Shown here: in pieces, positions 42,814 through 51,173 of the stretch
Layout: every line of letters starts with the position of its first letter
Position numbering within the stretch: position 1 is the first letter of the stretch
Assembly (NCBI GenBank): GCA_019114305.1
Contig: DXFU01000043.1
Location: 62,001 to 126,000 of the forward strand
Source: Candidatus Hungatella pullicola
GTDB taxonomy: Bacteria; Bacillota; Clostridia; Lachnospirales; Lachnospiraceae
Direction: 5' to 3'
Length of the DNA: 64,000 nt
Program-made: the position numbers and the translations under genes
The notes under the pieces: model-generated
Seen by the model: the letters and a program-made list of their open reading frames with translations, nothing else
Told to the model about the DNA's origin: nothing
Database searches by the model: none

Positions 42814-43200
42814 CAAATTCATCAGGCTGACCAACTTTTTAGATTATTTGCTTTAACAGCCTGTAAAATCAGATAACAAAATGGCTGTGAAGGAGACTCT
42901 GACCTACGAAACCTGACAGGAAGAGGGCGTCACCGACTGAGAGCGCGCTCATGGGGGACCGGGTTAAGGGAACACTCCGGAGCTGACAGGTGGAAGCGGC
43001 CTTATCCTGACTGTGGAAGGAAAACGAGCTGATACACGGCAGAGGGCGTCAGTAGGTACATCTGTCCGTTGCACGCGTTAAGTGTGAGAGTGGGGATCCT
43101 GGTTTGTCTGAGACCGGTATCCCAATGCGGGTGGTACCGCGGGAGCTTTTTAGAAAAACCCCGTCCCGGAATATGTAACTGTATTCCGGGGCGGTTTTTT
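42814..43200 (+). ncRNA. T-box riboswitch with overlapping Glu/Asn specifier
   Basis: A long leader (about 390 bases). The T-box element GCGGGTGGTACCGCGGG is at 43127-43143. A terminator follows with CCCCGTCCCGGAATA and TATTCCGGGGCGG arms (43160-43194) and six T residues. The specifier region is GGGAACAC at 42968-42975, bracketed by GGAG (42891-42894) and CTCC (42975-42978). It contains GAA (Glu, 42970-42972) overlapping AAC (Asn, 42971-42973). Clostridium acetobutylicum has a T-box of this dual type in front of its transamidation operon. The dual reading here is inferred from sequence only. Confidence 0.88.
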
Positions 43201-43251
43201 ATATCCATTTCCGGAATCGAAACAATTACATTTTGGTAAGGAGTGAAGGAT

Positions 43252-44583
43252 ATGGAATTTATCACCGGAGTAAGTGAGAAGAAAACAGTGGAGATCAGCC
43301 AGATTCTGGAAGGAGGACTGGTGGGAACAAGAATCTGTGTCAGCGGAGCCATTCACAGAGTCCGCCCCATGGGAGAAGTGATCTTTGTGATTCTCAGAAA
43401 AGCTGAGGGACTTTTGCAGTGTGTATGGGAAGATGGCGTATCCCCTGAAGAAAAGCCGGATTTTAAAGGCGAAGAGACGGTTGCGGTTACTGGAGTTCTC
43501 AGAGCGGAGGAGAGAGCACCTATGGGAGTGGAGCTGCTGATTGAGGAGATCAAAGTGCTGTCTCGGCCTGCCAAGCCCCTGCCTTTTGGCATCAGCAAGA
43601 AAAAGGTAAGCGCCTCTCTGGAGACCAAGCTTTCTTTAAGACCAATATCCTTAAGAAATCCGGGGGAGCGGGCAAAGTTCAGAATTCAGGAAGGAATTGT
43701 CAGAGGTTTTCGGGATTATCTTCATTCAAAAGGGTTCACGGAGATTCACACGCCTAAGATTGTGGCAAGAGGAGCGGAGGGCGGCTCCAATGTATTTAAA
43801 ATGGACTATTTTGGAAAGAAAGCGGAGCTGGCTCAAAGTCCCCAGTTTTACAAACAGACTATGGTAGGAGTTTTTGACCGGGTATTTGAGGTGGCGCCCG
43901 TATTCCGGGCGGAAAAGCACAACACCGTGCGCCATTTAAATGAGTATATCAGTATGGACTTTGAAATGGGGTATATTGAAAGCTTTTATGATATTATGGA
44001 TATGGAAACCGGAATGCTTCAATATGTGATGGAGCTTTTGGGAAAAGAGTATGGAAGGGAACTCTCCCTTCTGGGAGCAGAGCTTCCGGCTGCGGATAAG
44101 ATTCCCGCGGTTACGTTTCAGGAAGCCAAAAAGCTGGTGTCTGAGAAATATGACAGAGCCATAAGAAGTCCTTATGATCTGGAACCGGAGGAGGAAGCTC
44201 TGATAGGAAGATATTTTAAGGAAGAATATGGAAGCGATTTTGTATTTGTCACCCATTATCCTTCCAGAAAACGGCCTTTCTACGCCATGGATGATCCGGC
44301 GGATCCTAAATATACCTTAAGCTTTGATCTGCTGTTTCGGGGACTGGAAATCACCACGGGAGGCCAGCGCATTCACCAGTACGGACAGATTGTGAAAAAA
44401 ATGGAGGAAAGAGGAATGGAACCGGAGGAGCTGCAGTCCTATCTTATGATTTTCCGGTATGGAATGCCTCCTCACGGCGGTCTTGGAATTGGTTTGGAGC
44501 GGCTGACCATGAAGCTGCTGGGAGAGCAGAATGTAAGAGAAACATCTCTGTTTCCAAGAGATGTGACAAGGCTGGAACCTTAA
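43252..44583 (+). CDS. Aspartyl-tRNA(Asp/Asn) synthetase, non-discriminating archaeal type
   Basis: 443 residues, class II synthetase with an N-terminal OB-fold (about 10-105). Its short length, without the bacterial GAD insertion, indicates the archaeal/AspRS2 type. Motif 2 region is VFEVAPVFRAEKHNTVRHLNEY and motif 3 is GLGIGLERLTMKLL. It charges tRNA-Asn with Asp for amidation by GatCAB, encoded directly downstream. AAGGAG lies 8 bases before the ATG at 43252. It is the first gene after the T-box. Confidence 0.92.
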   Translation: MEFITGVSEKKTVEISQILEGGLVGTRICVSGAIHRVRPMGEVIFVILRKAEGLLQCVWEDGVSPEEKPDFKGEETVAVTGVLRAEERAPMGVELLIEEIKVLSRPAKPLPFGISKKKVSASLETKLSLRPISLRNPGERAKFRIQEGIVRGFRDYLHSKGFTEIHTPKIVARGAEGGSNVFKMDYFGKKAELAQSPQFYKQTMVGVFDRVFEVAPVFRAEKHNTVRHLNEYISMDFEMGYIESFYDIMDMETGMLQYVMELLGKEYGRELSLLGAELPAADKIPAVTFQEAKKLVSEKYDRAIRSPYDLEPEEEALIGRYFKEEYGSDFVFVTHYPSRKRPFYAMDDPADPKYTLSFDLLFRGLEITTGGQRIHQYGQIVKKMEERGMEPEELQSYLMIFRYGMPPHGGLGIGLERLTMKLLGEQNVRETSLFPRDVTRLEP

Positions 44584-44625
44584 GACAGAAGGTTTGAAAA
44601 TAGAAAAATCGGGAAGGAGAGGCAT

Positions 44626-44919
44626 ATGGCACAGAAAATAACAGATGAAATCATAGAATATGTGGGAATTTTGGCCCAGTTAGAAATTCAGGGGCAGGAA
44701 AAAGAGCAGATCAGAAAAGATATGGAGCAGATTCTGGATTATGTGGATCGGTTAAACCAGCTGGATACAGAGGGCATAGAACCAATGTCCCATGTATTTC
44801 CTGTAACCAATGTTTTCCGGGAGGATAAGGTGGAAAACAAAGACCAGAGAGACCATATGCTGGCCAATGCTCCTGCATCCAAGGACGGAGCCTTCCAGGT
44901 GCCCAGGACCATAGAATAG
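44626..44919 (+). CDS. gatC: Asp-tRNA(Asn)/Glu-tRNA(Gln) amidotransferase subunit C
   Basis: 97 residues, the standard length. The N-terminal helix (EIIEYVGILAQLEI) and the conserved central region (LDTEGIEPMSHVF) followed by the extended FREDKV and PRTIE tail that packs against GatA are present. It stabilises the GatA-GatB complex. GGGAAGGAGAGG lies before the ATG. Confidence 0.93.
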   Translation: MAQKITDEIIEYVGILAQLEIQGQEKEQIRKDMEQILDYVDRLNQLDTEGIEPMSHVFPVTNVFREDKVENKDQRDHMLANAPASKDGAFQVPRTIE

Positions 44920-44933
44920 GAGGAAATGAGACG

Positions 44934-46418
44934 ATGAGACCAGAAGAATTGCTTTCTATGACAGCTCTGGAGCTGGGGAAAAAGATTCAGGCAGGAGAGG
45001 TTACTGCCGTGGAAGCAGCTCAGGCGGCGCTGGATCACATGGACAAAGTAGACGGAACCATTGGCGCGTTTGTGTATACAGACAGGGAAAAAACCTTGGA
45101 CCAGGCTGTGAAAGTACAAAAGGACATTGAGAGAGGAACCCTTACAGGTCCCTTTGCAGGGGTTCCCTACGGAGTTAAGGATAATATCTGTACCAGGGGA
45201 ATGCGAACCACCTGCTGTTCTAAAATTCTGGATGGCTTTGTGCCTCCTTACTCCGCCGAGGCAGAAGAACGGATGAGAAAGGCAGGGGCTGTACTTTTGG
45301 GAAAAACCAATATGGATGAATTTGCCATGGGAAGTACCACAGAGACCTCCTGCTATGGACCGGCTAAAAATCCCTGGAATCCGGATCATGTGCCGGGAGG
45401 CTCCTCCGGAGGTTCCTGTGGAGCAGTGGCAGCGGGAGAGGCATTTTTTGCTTTGGGATCCGATACCGGCGGTTCCATACGCCAGCCTGCTTCCTTCTGT
45501 GGAGTGACAGGATTAAAGCCCACCTACGGAACTGTTTCCAGATACGGCCTGATCGCCTATGGCTCTTCCCTGGATCAGATCGGCCCCATTGCCAGAGATG
45601 TATCTGACTGTGCGGCTCTTCTGGGGCTTCTGGCAGGAAGAGATCCGAAGGATGCCACCTCCATTGATCGGGAAGACAAAGAGTTCACCTCCTGCCTTAC
45701 AGGAGATGTTAAGGGGATGCGCATAGGGATTCCTTCGGATTATCTGGGGGAGGGACTGGACAGTGAGATCAGAGACCGGATTTTCCAGGCAGCCGACGCG
45801 CTGAGAGACAGAGGAGCTGTGGTAGAGGAATTCTCTCTTGGAATGGTGGAATACGCGGTTCCTTCCTATTATATTATCGCCTCAGCGGAGGCAAGCTCTA
45901 ATTTATCCAGATTTGATGGAGTAAAATACGGATACCGGACAAAGGAATATGAGGGGATCCATGAGATGTACAAAAAGACCAGATCGGAAGGATTTGGAAC
46001 AGAGGTAAAAAGGAGAATTATGCTGGGGACCTTCGCCTTAAGCTCTGGATATTACGATGCCTACTATCTGAAAGCTTTAAAAGTGAAAGCTATGATTAAG
46101 GAAGCCTTTGACAGGGCCTTTCAGTCCTGGGATGTAATTTTAGGCCCTGTGGCCCCAACTACGGCTCCCCGGATTGGGGAAAGTCTGAAAGATCCCCTGA
46201 AAATGTATCTGGGGGATATTTATACCGTATCTGTAAATCTGGCAGGGCTTCCTGCGCTCTCTGTTCCATGGGGCAGGGATCATAAAGGACTGCCTATTGG
46301 GGTTCAGTTCATTGGAAACTGTTTCCAAGAAAAGGCTGTACTGCAGGCTGGGTTTGCTCTGGAAAAGGCGGCAGGCGATCCGGCAAAACCGGCAGGAATC
46401 CAGAAGGAGGAAGCATAG
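44934..46418 (+). CDS. gatA: Asp-tRNA(Asn)/Glu-tRNA(Gln) amidotransferase subunit A
   Basis: 494 residues, amidase-signature enzyme. The catalytic Lys lies in PYGVKDNICTRG, and the cis-Ser and nucleophile Ser in PGGSSGGSCGAVAAG and SDTGGSIRQPAS. It releases ammonia from Gln (or Asn) and channels it to GatB. AGGAGG precedes the ATG by 11 bases; it lies 14 bases after gatC. Confidence 0.96.
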   Translation: MRPEELLSMTALELGKKIQAGEVTAVEAAQAALDHMDKVDGTIGAFVYTDREKTLDQAVKVQKDIERGTLTGPFAGVPYGVKDNICTRGMRTTCCSKILDGFVPPYSAEAEERMRKAGAVLLGKTNMDEFAMGSTTETSCYGPAKNPWNPDHVPGGSSGGSCGAVAAGEAFFALGSDTGGSIRQPASFCGVTGLKPTYGTVSRYGLIAYGSSLDQIGPIARDVSDCAALLGLLAGRDPKDATSIDREDKEFTSCLTGDVKGMRIGIPSDYLGEGLDSEIRDRIFQAADALRDRGAVVEEFSLGMVEYAVPSYYIIASAEASSNLSRFDGVKYGYRTKEYEGIHEMYKKTRSEGFGTEVKRRIMLGTFALSSGYYDAYYLKALKVKAMIKEAFDRAFQSWDVILGPVAPTTAPRIGESLKDPLKMYLGDIYTVSVNLAGLPALSVPWGRDHKGLPIGVQFIGNCFQEKAVLQAGFALEKAAGDPAKPAGIQKEEA

Positions 46419-47870
46419 ATGAAACGAGAATACGAAACCGTCATTGGTTTGGAAGTCCATGTGGAGCTGGCAACCAAAACCAAGATTTTCTGCTCCTGCT
46501 CCACACAGTTTGGAGGAGCTCCAAACACTCATACCTGTCCGGTGTGCACCGGTATGCCGGGATCTCTTCCTGTTCTTAATAAGCAGGTGGTAGAATATGC
46601 CCTGGCTGTGGGGCTGGCAGCAAATTGTCAGATCAACCAGTACTGTAAATTTGACCGGAAAAATTATTTTTATCCGGATAACCCTCAGAATTATCAGATT
46701 TCTCAGCTGTATCTGCCTATCTGCCATGACGGCTGGGTGGAAATTGAAACAGGGGAAGGAAAGAAAAAAATAGGAATTCACGAGATCCATATGGAGGAGG
46801 ATGCGGGAAAACTGGTTCACGATGAGTGGGAGGAATGTTCCTTTGTGGACTACAATCGAAGCGGAGTGCCTCTTATTGAGATTGTTTCTGAGCCGGATAT
46901 GAGAAATGCCCAGGAGGTAATTGCTTATCTGGAAAAGCTGAGACTGATGATTCAGTATTTGGGAGCCTCTGACTGTAAACTTCAGGAAGGTTCTATGAGA
47001 GCAGATGTAAATCTATCTGTGAGGGAGAAGGGAAGTTCCTCCTTTGGAACCAGAACAGAGATGAAAAACTTAAATTCCTTTAAGGCCATTGCCAGAGCCA
47101 TAGAGGGAGAGCGGCAGCGGCAGATTGATCTTTTAGAGGAAGGAAAGCAGGTGATCCAGGAGACCAGAAGATGGGATGACAATAAAGAGACCTCAAAAGC
47201 CATGCGCTCCAAAGAAGATGCCAAAGATTACCGGTATTTTCCCGATCCCGATCTTCCTCCTGTTTCCATAAGCGATCAGTGGATTGAGAACGTGAAGGCA
47301 CGCCAGCCGGAGATGAAGGAGGAGAAAATGGAGCGGTATCAGAGAGAATACCAGCTTTCCTCTTATGACGCAGATCTTCTCACCAATTCCAAACATATGG
47401 CAGATCTGTTTGAAGAGACGGCAGCTCTTACAAAAAAGCCCAAGGAAGCGGCCAACTGGCTGATGGTTGAGGGCATGCGTCTTTTGAAGGAATACAGTAT
47501 GGAACCGGAGAAAATTACATTTTCTGCGGAAAATCTTGCAAAATTAATTATTTTGGTGGATAATGGTACTGTTACACGCACAGTGGCAAAGGAGGTCTTT
47601 GAGAAAATCTTCTCAGAAAACATAGATCCTCAGGTCTATGTGGAGGAAAAGGGACTGACAAGTGTCAATGACGAGGAAGCGCTTTTTGGAGAAATCCAGA
47701 AGGTGGTGAATGAAAATCCTCAGTCAGTAAAGGATTATCTGGGCGGCAAAGAAAAGGCTATGGGATTTCTGGTGGGACAGACTATGAGAGCTATGAAGGG
47801 AAAAGCAGACCCGGCTGCCGTAAACAGAATCCTGAAGGAGATTTTAAGCGGAGTCAAGGAAATTGTATGA
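46419..47870 (+). CDS. gatB: Asp-tRNA(Asn)/Glu-tRNA(Gln) amidotransferase subunit B
   Basis: 483 residues. The GatB cradle starts with YETVIGLEVHVELATKTKIFC, and CSCS plus CPVC ligate Zn. The C-terminal YqeY-like tail (about 330-480) binds tRNA. It phosphorylates and amidates the Asp- or Glu-tRNA intermediate. It begins immediately after the gatA stop, with AGGAGGAAGC as ribosome binding site. Confidence 0.96.
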   Translation: MKREYETVIGLEVHVELATKTKIFCSCSTQFGGAPNTHTCPVCTGMPGSLPVLNKQVVEYALAVGLAANCQINQYCKFDRKNYFYPDNPQNYQISQLYLPICHDGWVEIETGEGKKKIGIHEIHMEEDAGKLVHDEWEECSFVDYNRSGVPLIEIVSEPDMRNAQEVIAYLEKLRLMIQYLGASDCKLQEGSMRADVNLSVREKGSSSFGTRTEMKNLNSFKAIARAIEGERQRQIDLLEEGKQVIQETRRWDDNKETSKAMRSKEDAKDYRYFPDPDLPPVSISDQWIENVKARQPEMKEEKMERYQREYQLSSYDADLLTNSKHMADLFEETAALTKKPKEAANWLMVEGMRLLKEYSMEPEKITFSAENLAKLIILVDNGTVTRTVAKEVFEKIFSENIDPQVYVEEKGLTSVNDEEALFGEIQKVVNENPQSVKDYLGGKEKAMGFLVGQTMRAMKGKADPAAVNRILKEILSGVKEIV

Positions 47871-47888
47871 GGAGGAAGAACAACAAAT

Positions 47889-49175
47889 ATGAAGCCATAT
47901 GTTGAGATGACAAAAGAGGAACTGCAGGAGGAAAGAAAGAAACTGTCCGCTCTGTATAAAGAGTATCAGGGCAAAGAGCTGAAGCTGGATATGTCCAGAG
48001 GCAAGCCAAGCACAGAGCAGCTGGATCTGTCTATGGGAATGATGGACGTGCTCAGCAGCAGCGATGACCTGACCTGTGAGGATGGCACAGACTGCCGTAA
48101 CTACGGTGTGCTGGATGGAATCAAGGAAGCCAAGGAACTGCTGGCAGATATGATGGAGGTAGCTCCCAATGCCATTATTATTTACGGCAACTCCAGTCTG
48201 AACGTTATGTACGATACGGTTTCCCGTTCCATGACCCATGGCGTTATGGGCAGTACTCCCTGGTGCAAGCTGGATAAGGTAAAATTCCTCTGCCCAGTTC
48301 CAGGATACGACAGACATTTTGCCATCACAGAGTACTTTGGCATTGAAATGATCAACGTCCCCATGACTCCGGAAGGACCGGACATGGATATGGTAGAGGA
48401 GCTGGTGGCCAATGACGATTCCATTAAGGGAATCTGGTGCGTGCCCAAGTATTCTAATCCTCAGGGAATTTCCTATTCGGATGAAACGGTTCGCCGTTTT
48501 GCCCGCCTGAAACCGGCTGCTGCTGATTTCCGAATTTACTGGGATAATGCTTACACCATTCATCATCTCTATGACCACGATCAGGATCACCTGATTGAGA
48601 TTCTTGCAGAGTGTAAGAGAGCCGGCAATCCGGATATGGTATATAAGTTCGCGTCCACATCCAAGGTAAGCTTCCCCGGATCCGGAATCGCTGCCATTGC
48701 AGCCAGCCAGAACAACCTGGAAGACATTAAAAAGCAGCTGAAGATTCAGACCATTGGCCACGACAAGGTAAATCAGCTTCGTCATGTGAGATTCTTCGGA
48801 GATATTCACGGTATGGTAGAGCATATGAGAAAGCATGCTGATATTATGCGTCCTAAGTTTGAGGCAGTCATTGAGATTCTGGAAAATGAACTGGGAGGAC
48901 TGGGAGTTGGAACCTGGACAACTCCAAAGGGCGGATATTTTATTTCCTTTGATTCCCTTGACGGCTGCGCAAAGGCTATAGTGGCCAGATGCAAGAAGGC
49001 CGGATTGATTATGACGGGAGCAGGCGCAACTTATCCATACGGCAGGGATCCTCATGACAGCAATATCCGTATTGCTCCTTCCTATCCAACTTTGGAAGAC
49101 CTGAGAATGGCTATGGAGCTGTTTGCTCTGTGCGTAAAGATCGTGAGCATTGATAAAATGTTAAGTGAAATGTAA
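47889..49175 (+). CDS. Type Ic aspartate aminotransferase-like PLP enzyme
   Basis: 428 residues, fold-type I aminotransferase. The PLP Lys is in FASTSKVSFPGSG, and PKYSNPQGIS and YWDNAYTIHH carry the cofactor-contacting residues; NIRIAPSYP supplies the C-terminal Arg for substrate. The size and MSRGKPSTEQLDLS start fit the aspartate aminotransferase subgroup of Corynebacterium type (PF12897). Placement 19 bases after gatB suggests joint control of aspartate supply and its use for Asn-tRNA. GAGGAGG lies upstream of the ATG. Confidence 0.85.
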   Translation: MKPYVEMTKEELQEERKKLSALYKEYQGKELKLDMSRGKPSTEQLDLSMGMMDVLSSSDDLTCEDGTDCRNYGVLDGIKEAKELLADMMEVAPNAIIIYGNSSLNVMYDTVSRSMTHGVMGSTPWCKLDKVKFLCPVPGYDRHFAITEYFGIEMINVPMTPEGPDMDMVEELVANDDSIKGIWCVPKYSNPQGISYSDETVRRFARLKPAAADFRIYWDNAYTIHHLYDHDQDHLIEILAECKRAGNPDMVYKFASTSKVSFPGSGIAAIAASQNNLEDIKKQLKIQTIGHDKVNQLRHVRFFGDIHGMVEHMRKHADIMRPKFEAVIEILENELGGLGVGTWTTPKGGYFISFDSLDGCAKAIVARCKKAGLIMTGAGATYPYGRDPHDSNIRIAPSYPTLEDLRMAMELFALCVKIVSIDKMLSEM

Positions 49176-49186
49176 TTAGAATATTG

Positions 49187-49245
49187 GAAAGAGGCCGTAC
49201 AGCCCAAAGTCCCAGAATGGGCATTTGGCTGTACGGTCTCTTTTT
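49187..49245 (+). terminator. Terminator of the gatCAB operon
   Basis: GAGGCCGTACAGCC (49191-49204) pairs with GGCTGTACGGTCTC (49228-49241) followed by TTTTTG. Confidence 0.85.
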
Positions 49246-49279
49246 GTAAACTGGAAGGGGAAAATGAGAATCCATTAAA

Positions 49280-49428
49280 AAAAGTTCAATTTTATCAACG
49301 GAATTTGTTGAACTTATTTCTTCTGCTCATTTCTTCTTGAAAAAGTTCAAATAAAGTATTATAATGGGAAAAGAGCAAAATATTAAAATTGAACTTTTGC
49401 AAAAAATACGAAACAAAATTGAACTTTT
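49280..49428. repeat. Array of five TTGAAC operator-like repeats
   Basis: AAAATTGAACTTTT occurs exactly at 49385-49398 and 49415-49428, and its exact reverse complement at 49280-49293. Two partial copies carry the core: TTGAAC at 49308-49313 and GTTCAA at 49345-49350. They surround and follow a strong promoter and precede a gene with an N-terminal XRE helix-turn-helix domain. This looks like an operator array, probably for the product of that gene; self-control is inference. Confidence 0.75.
49337..49365 (+). promoter_or_regulatory. Promoter of the HTH-aminotransferase gene
   Basis: TTGAAA (49337-49342), 17-base spacer, TATAAT (49360-49365). The GTTCAA site at 49345 lies within the spacer. 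Confidence 0.8.
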
Positions 49429-49460
49429 AAAGGGTTAAATGGAAGTTTGGAGGCGGAAAG

Positions 49461-50945
49461 ATGGGCAGTGAAACATTTGCAGACCGATTGAAGCTTGCCA
49501 TGGAACTCCGGAACATGAAGCAGGTGGATTTGATCCAGGCAGCAGCCGACCAGGGGATCAGGCTGGGAAAAAGCCATGTGAGTCAATATGTCAATGGAAA
49601 GACCATTCCCCGGGCAGATATTCTTAAAGGCCTGGCTAAAGCCCTTCAGGTAGATGGGGAGTGGCTGGAAAGCGGGGAAGCAGAGGAAGAGGGGCAGATA
49701 AGGGAAAATGGTATTTCAGGAGGAAGAAAAATGAGAGAATTTAAGAAATCAGCGAAGCTTGATAATGTTTTATATGACGTAAGAGGGCCGGTTGTGGAGA
49801 AAGCTGCCCGAATGGAAGAGGAAGGAACACATATTCTTAAATTAAACATTGGCAATCCTGCCCCCTTTGGTTTCCGCGCGCCGGATGAGGTGATTTACGA
49901 CATGCGCCGCCAGCTGACAGAGTGCGAAGGCTATTCTCCTGCAAAAGGACTGTTTTCCGCCAGAAAGGCCATTATGCAGTATGCTCAGCTGAAACATATC
50001 CCAAATGTGTCTATGGAGGACATTTATACGGGAAACGGAGTCAGCGAGCTGATTAATTTAAGTATGTCCGCTCTTTTGGACGATGGAGATGAGATTCTCA
50101 TTCCTTCCCCTGATTATCCTCTTTGGACTGCCTGCGCTACTTTGGCAGGAGGTAAGGTGGTTCACTATATTTGTGATGAGCAAAGCGAGTGGTACCCGGA
50201 TATGGAGGATATTAAAAGCAAGATCACAGACAGAACCAAGGCAATTGTTATTATCAATCCAAATAACCCTACAGGAGCATTGTATCCCAGAGAGGTTCTC
50301 CAGCAGATCGTGGACATAGCCAGAGAACATCAGCTGATTATTTTTTCGGATGAAATCTATGACCGGCTGGTTATGGATGGGGAAGAGCATATTTCTATCG
50401 CTTCTCTTGCCCCGGATGTATTCTGCGTAACTTACAGCGGTCTGTCTAAATCCCACATGATTGCCGGATTTCGAGTCGGCTGGATGATTCTCAGCGGCAA
50501 AAAGGAAGCGGCCAGGGATTATATCGAGGGAATTAAAATGCTGTCCAACATGAGGCTTTGCTCTAATGTGCCGGCTCAGTCTGTGGTGCAGACAGCTCTG
50601 GGAGGATATCAAAGTGTAAATAACTATATTCAGCCAGGGGGAAGGGTTTATGAGCAGAGAGATTTTATTTACAAGACATTGATTGAAATTCCAGGTGTAA
50701 CAGCAGTTAAGCCAAAAGCAGGATTTTACATTTTCCCAAAGCTGGATGAAAAGAGATTCCGTATTACAGATGATGAGAAGTTTGCCCTGGATCTGCTTCG
50801 GGATAAGAAGATTCTTGTGGTTCACGGCGGCGGTTTTAACTGGCAGAAACCGGATCACTTCCGTATTGTGTATCTTCCAAGAATCGAGATCCTGAAGGAG
50901 GCATCAGAGAAGCTGGCCGATTTTTTAAGCTATTATCATCAATAA
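49461..50945 (+). CDS. XRE-HTH/aminotransferase fusion (alanine transaminase AlaA-like)
   Basis: 494 residues. Residues 1-75 are an XRE-type helix-turn-helix domain (FADRLKLAMELRNMKQVDLI, HVSQYVNGKTIPRADILKGL). After a Glu-rich linker, residues 91-494 form a complete fold-type I aminotransferase with the PLP Lys in SGLSKSHMIAGFR, NPNNPTGALYP and a C-terminal HFRIVYLP Arg. Its length (404 from Met91) equals E. coli AlaA. Met91 at 49731 is preceded by a perfect AGGAGG 7 bases upstream, so the enzyme may also be made alone. Five operator-like repeats lie upstream. It probably makes alanine and pyruvate balance while the HTH part senses or binds DNA; the latter is inference. Confidence 0.88.
   Translation: MGSETFADRLKLAMELRNMKQVDLIQAAADQGIRLGKSHVSQYVNGKTIPRADILKGLAKALQVDGEWLESGEAEEEGQIRENGISGGRKMREFKKSAKLDNVLYDVRGPVVEKAARMEEEGTHILKLNIGNPAPFGFRAPDEVIYDMRRQLTECEGYSPAKGLFSARKAIMQYAQLKHIPNVSMEDIYTGNGVSELINLSMSALLDDGDEILIPSPDYPLWTACATLAGGKVVHYICDEQSEWYPDMEDIKSKITDRTKAIVIINPNNPTGALYPREVLQQIVDIAREHQLIIFSDEIYDRLVMDGEEHISIASLAPDVFCVTYSGLSKSHMIAGFRVGWMILSGKKEAARDYIEGIKMLSNMRLCSNVPAQSVVQTALGGYQSVNNYIQPGGRVYEQRDFIYKTLIEIPGVTAVKPKAGFYIFPKLDEKRFRITDDEKFALDLLRDKKILVVHGGGFNWQKPDHFRIVYLPRIEILKEASEKLADFLSYYHQ
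49718..49733 (+). promoter_or_regulatory. Internal ribosome binding site and start for the aminotransferase part
   Basis: AGGAGG at 49718-49723, 7-base gap, ATG at 49731-49733 in the same frame as the HTH fusion. This would yield a stand-alone aminotransferase of 404 residues ending at 50945. Confidence 0.7.
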
Positions 50946-50977
50946 AATTGCTGGAAAAATCTTCTGTCTGCTGTGCC

Positions 50978-51006
50978 TTGACACACAAATAGGCTTATGA
51001 TAGAAT
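50978..51006 (+). promoter_or_regulatory. Promoter of the second MATE gene
   Basis: TTGACA (50978-50983), 17-base spacer, TAGAAT (51001-51006) with an upstream TGA. Transcription would start near 51013. Confidence 0.8.
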
Positions 51007-51067
51007 GAAGCCTGCAAATAAATTGAATTTCAGCATGTGAGTATTTGTCATCGGATGGATACTTTGA

Positions 51068-51125
51068 AAGGTGCTTAAATACATTCCGTAGATCGTTGAA
51101 GGAATGTATTTAGGCACCTTTTTTG
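51068..51125 (+). terminator. Attenuator in the leader of the second MATE gene
   Basis: A 20-bp stem with one G-U pair (51068-51087 with 51101-51120) is followed by T residues. It lies between the promoter and the MATE start codon. A seven-codon ORF (51055-51078) ends inside the left arm, so a ribosome on it could block the hairpin. The ORF has no clear ribosome binding site. Confidence 0.8.
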
Positions 51126-51173
51126 TTTCCTGCTACTACGGCTCACAGCTGATTCAGCAGGCAGGAGGTAAAT

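Noticed and set aside
47844..49055. 403-codon open frame on the minus strand
   Set aside because: It lies antisense to the end of gatB and most of the aminotransferase gene, which has clear motifs and a ribosome binding site. The antisense protein is rich in His, Cys and Ser and matches no family.
50058..50858. 266-codon open frame on the minus strand
   Set aside because: Antisense to the aminotransferase part of the HTH fusion; composition is typical of a shadow frame.
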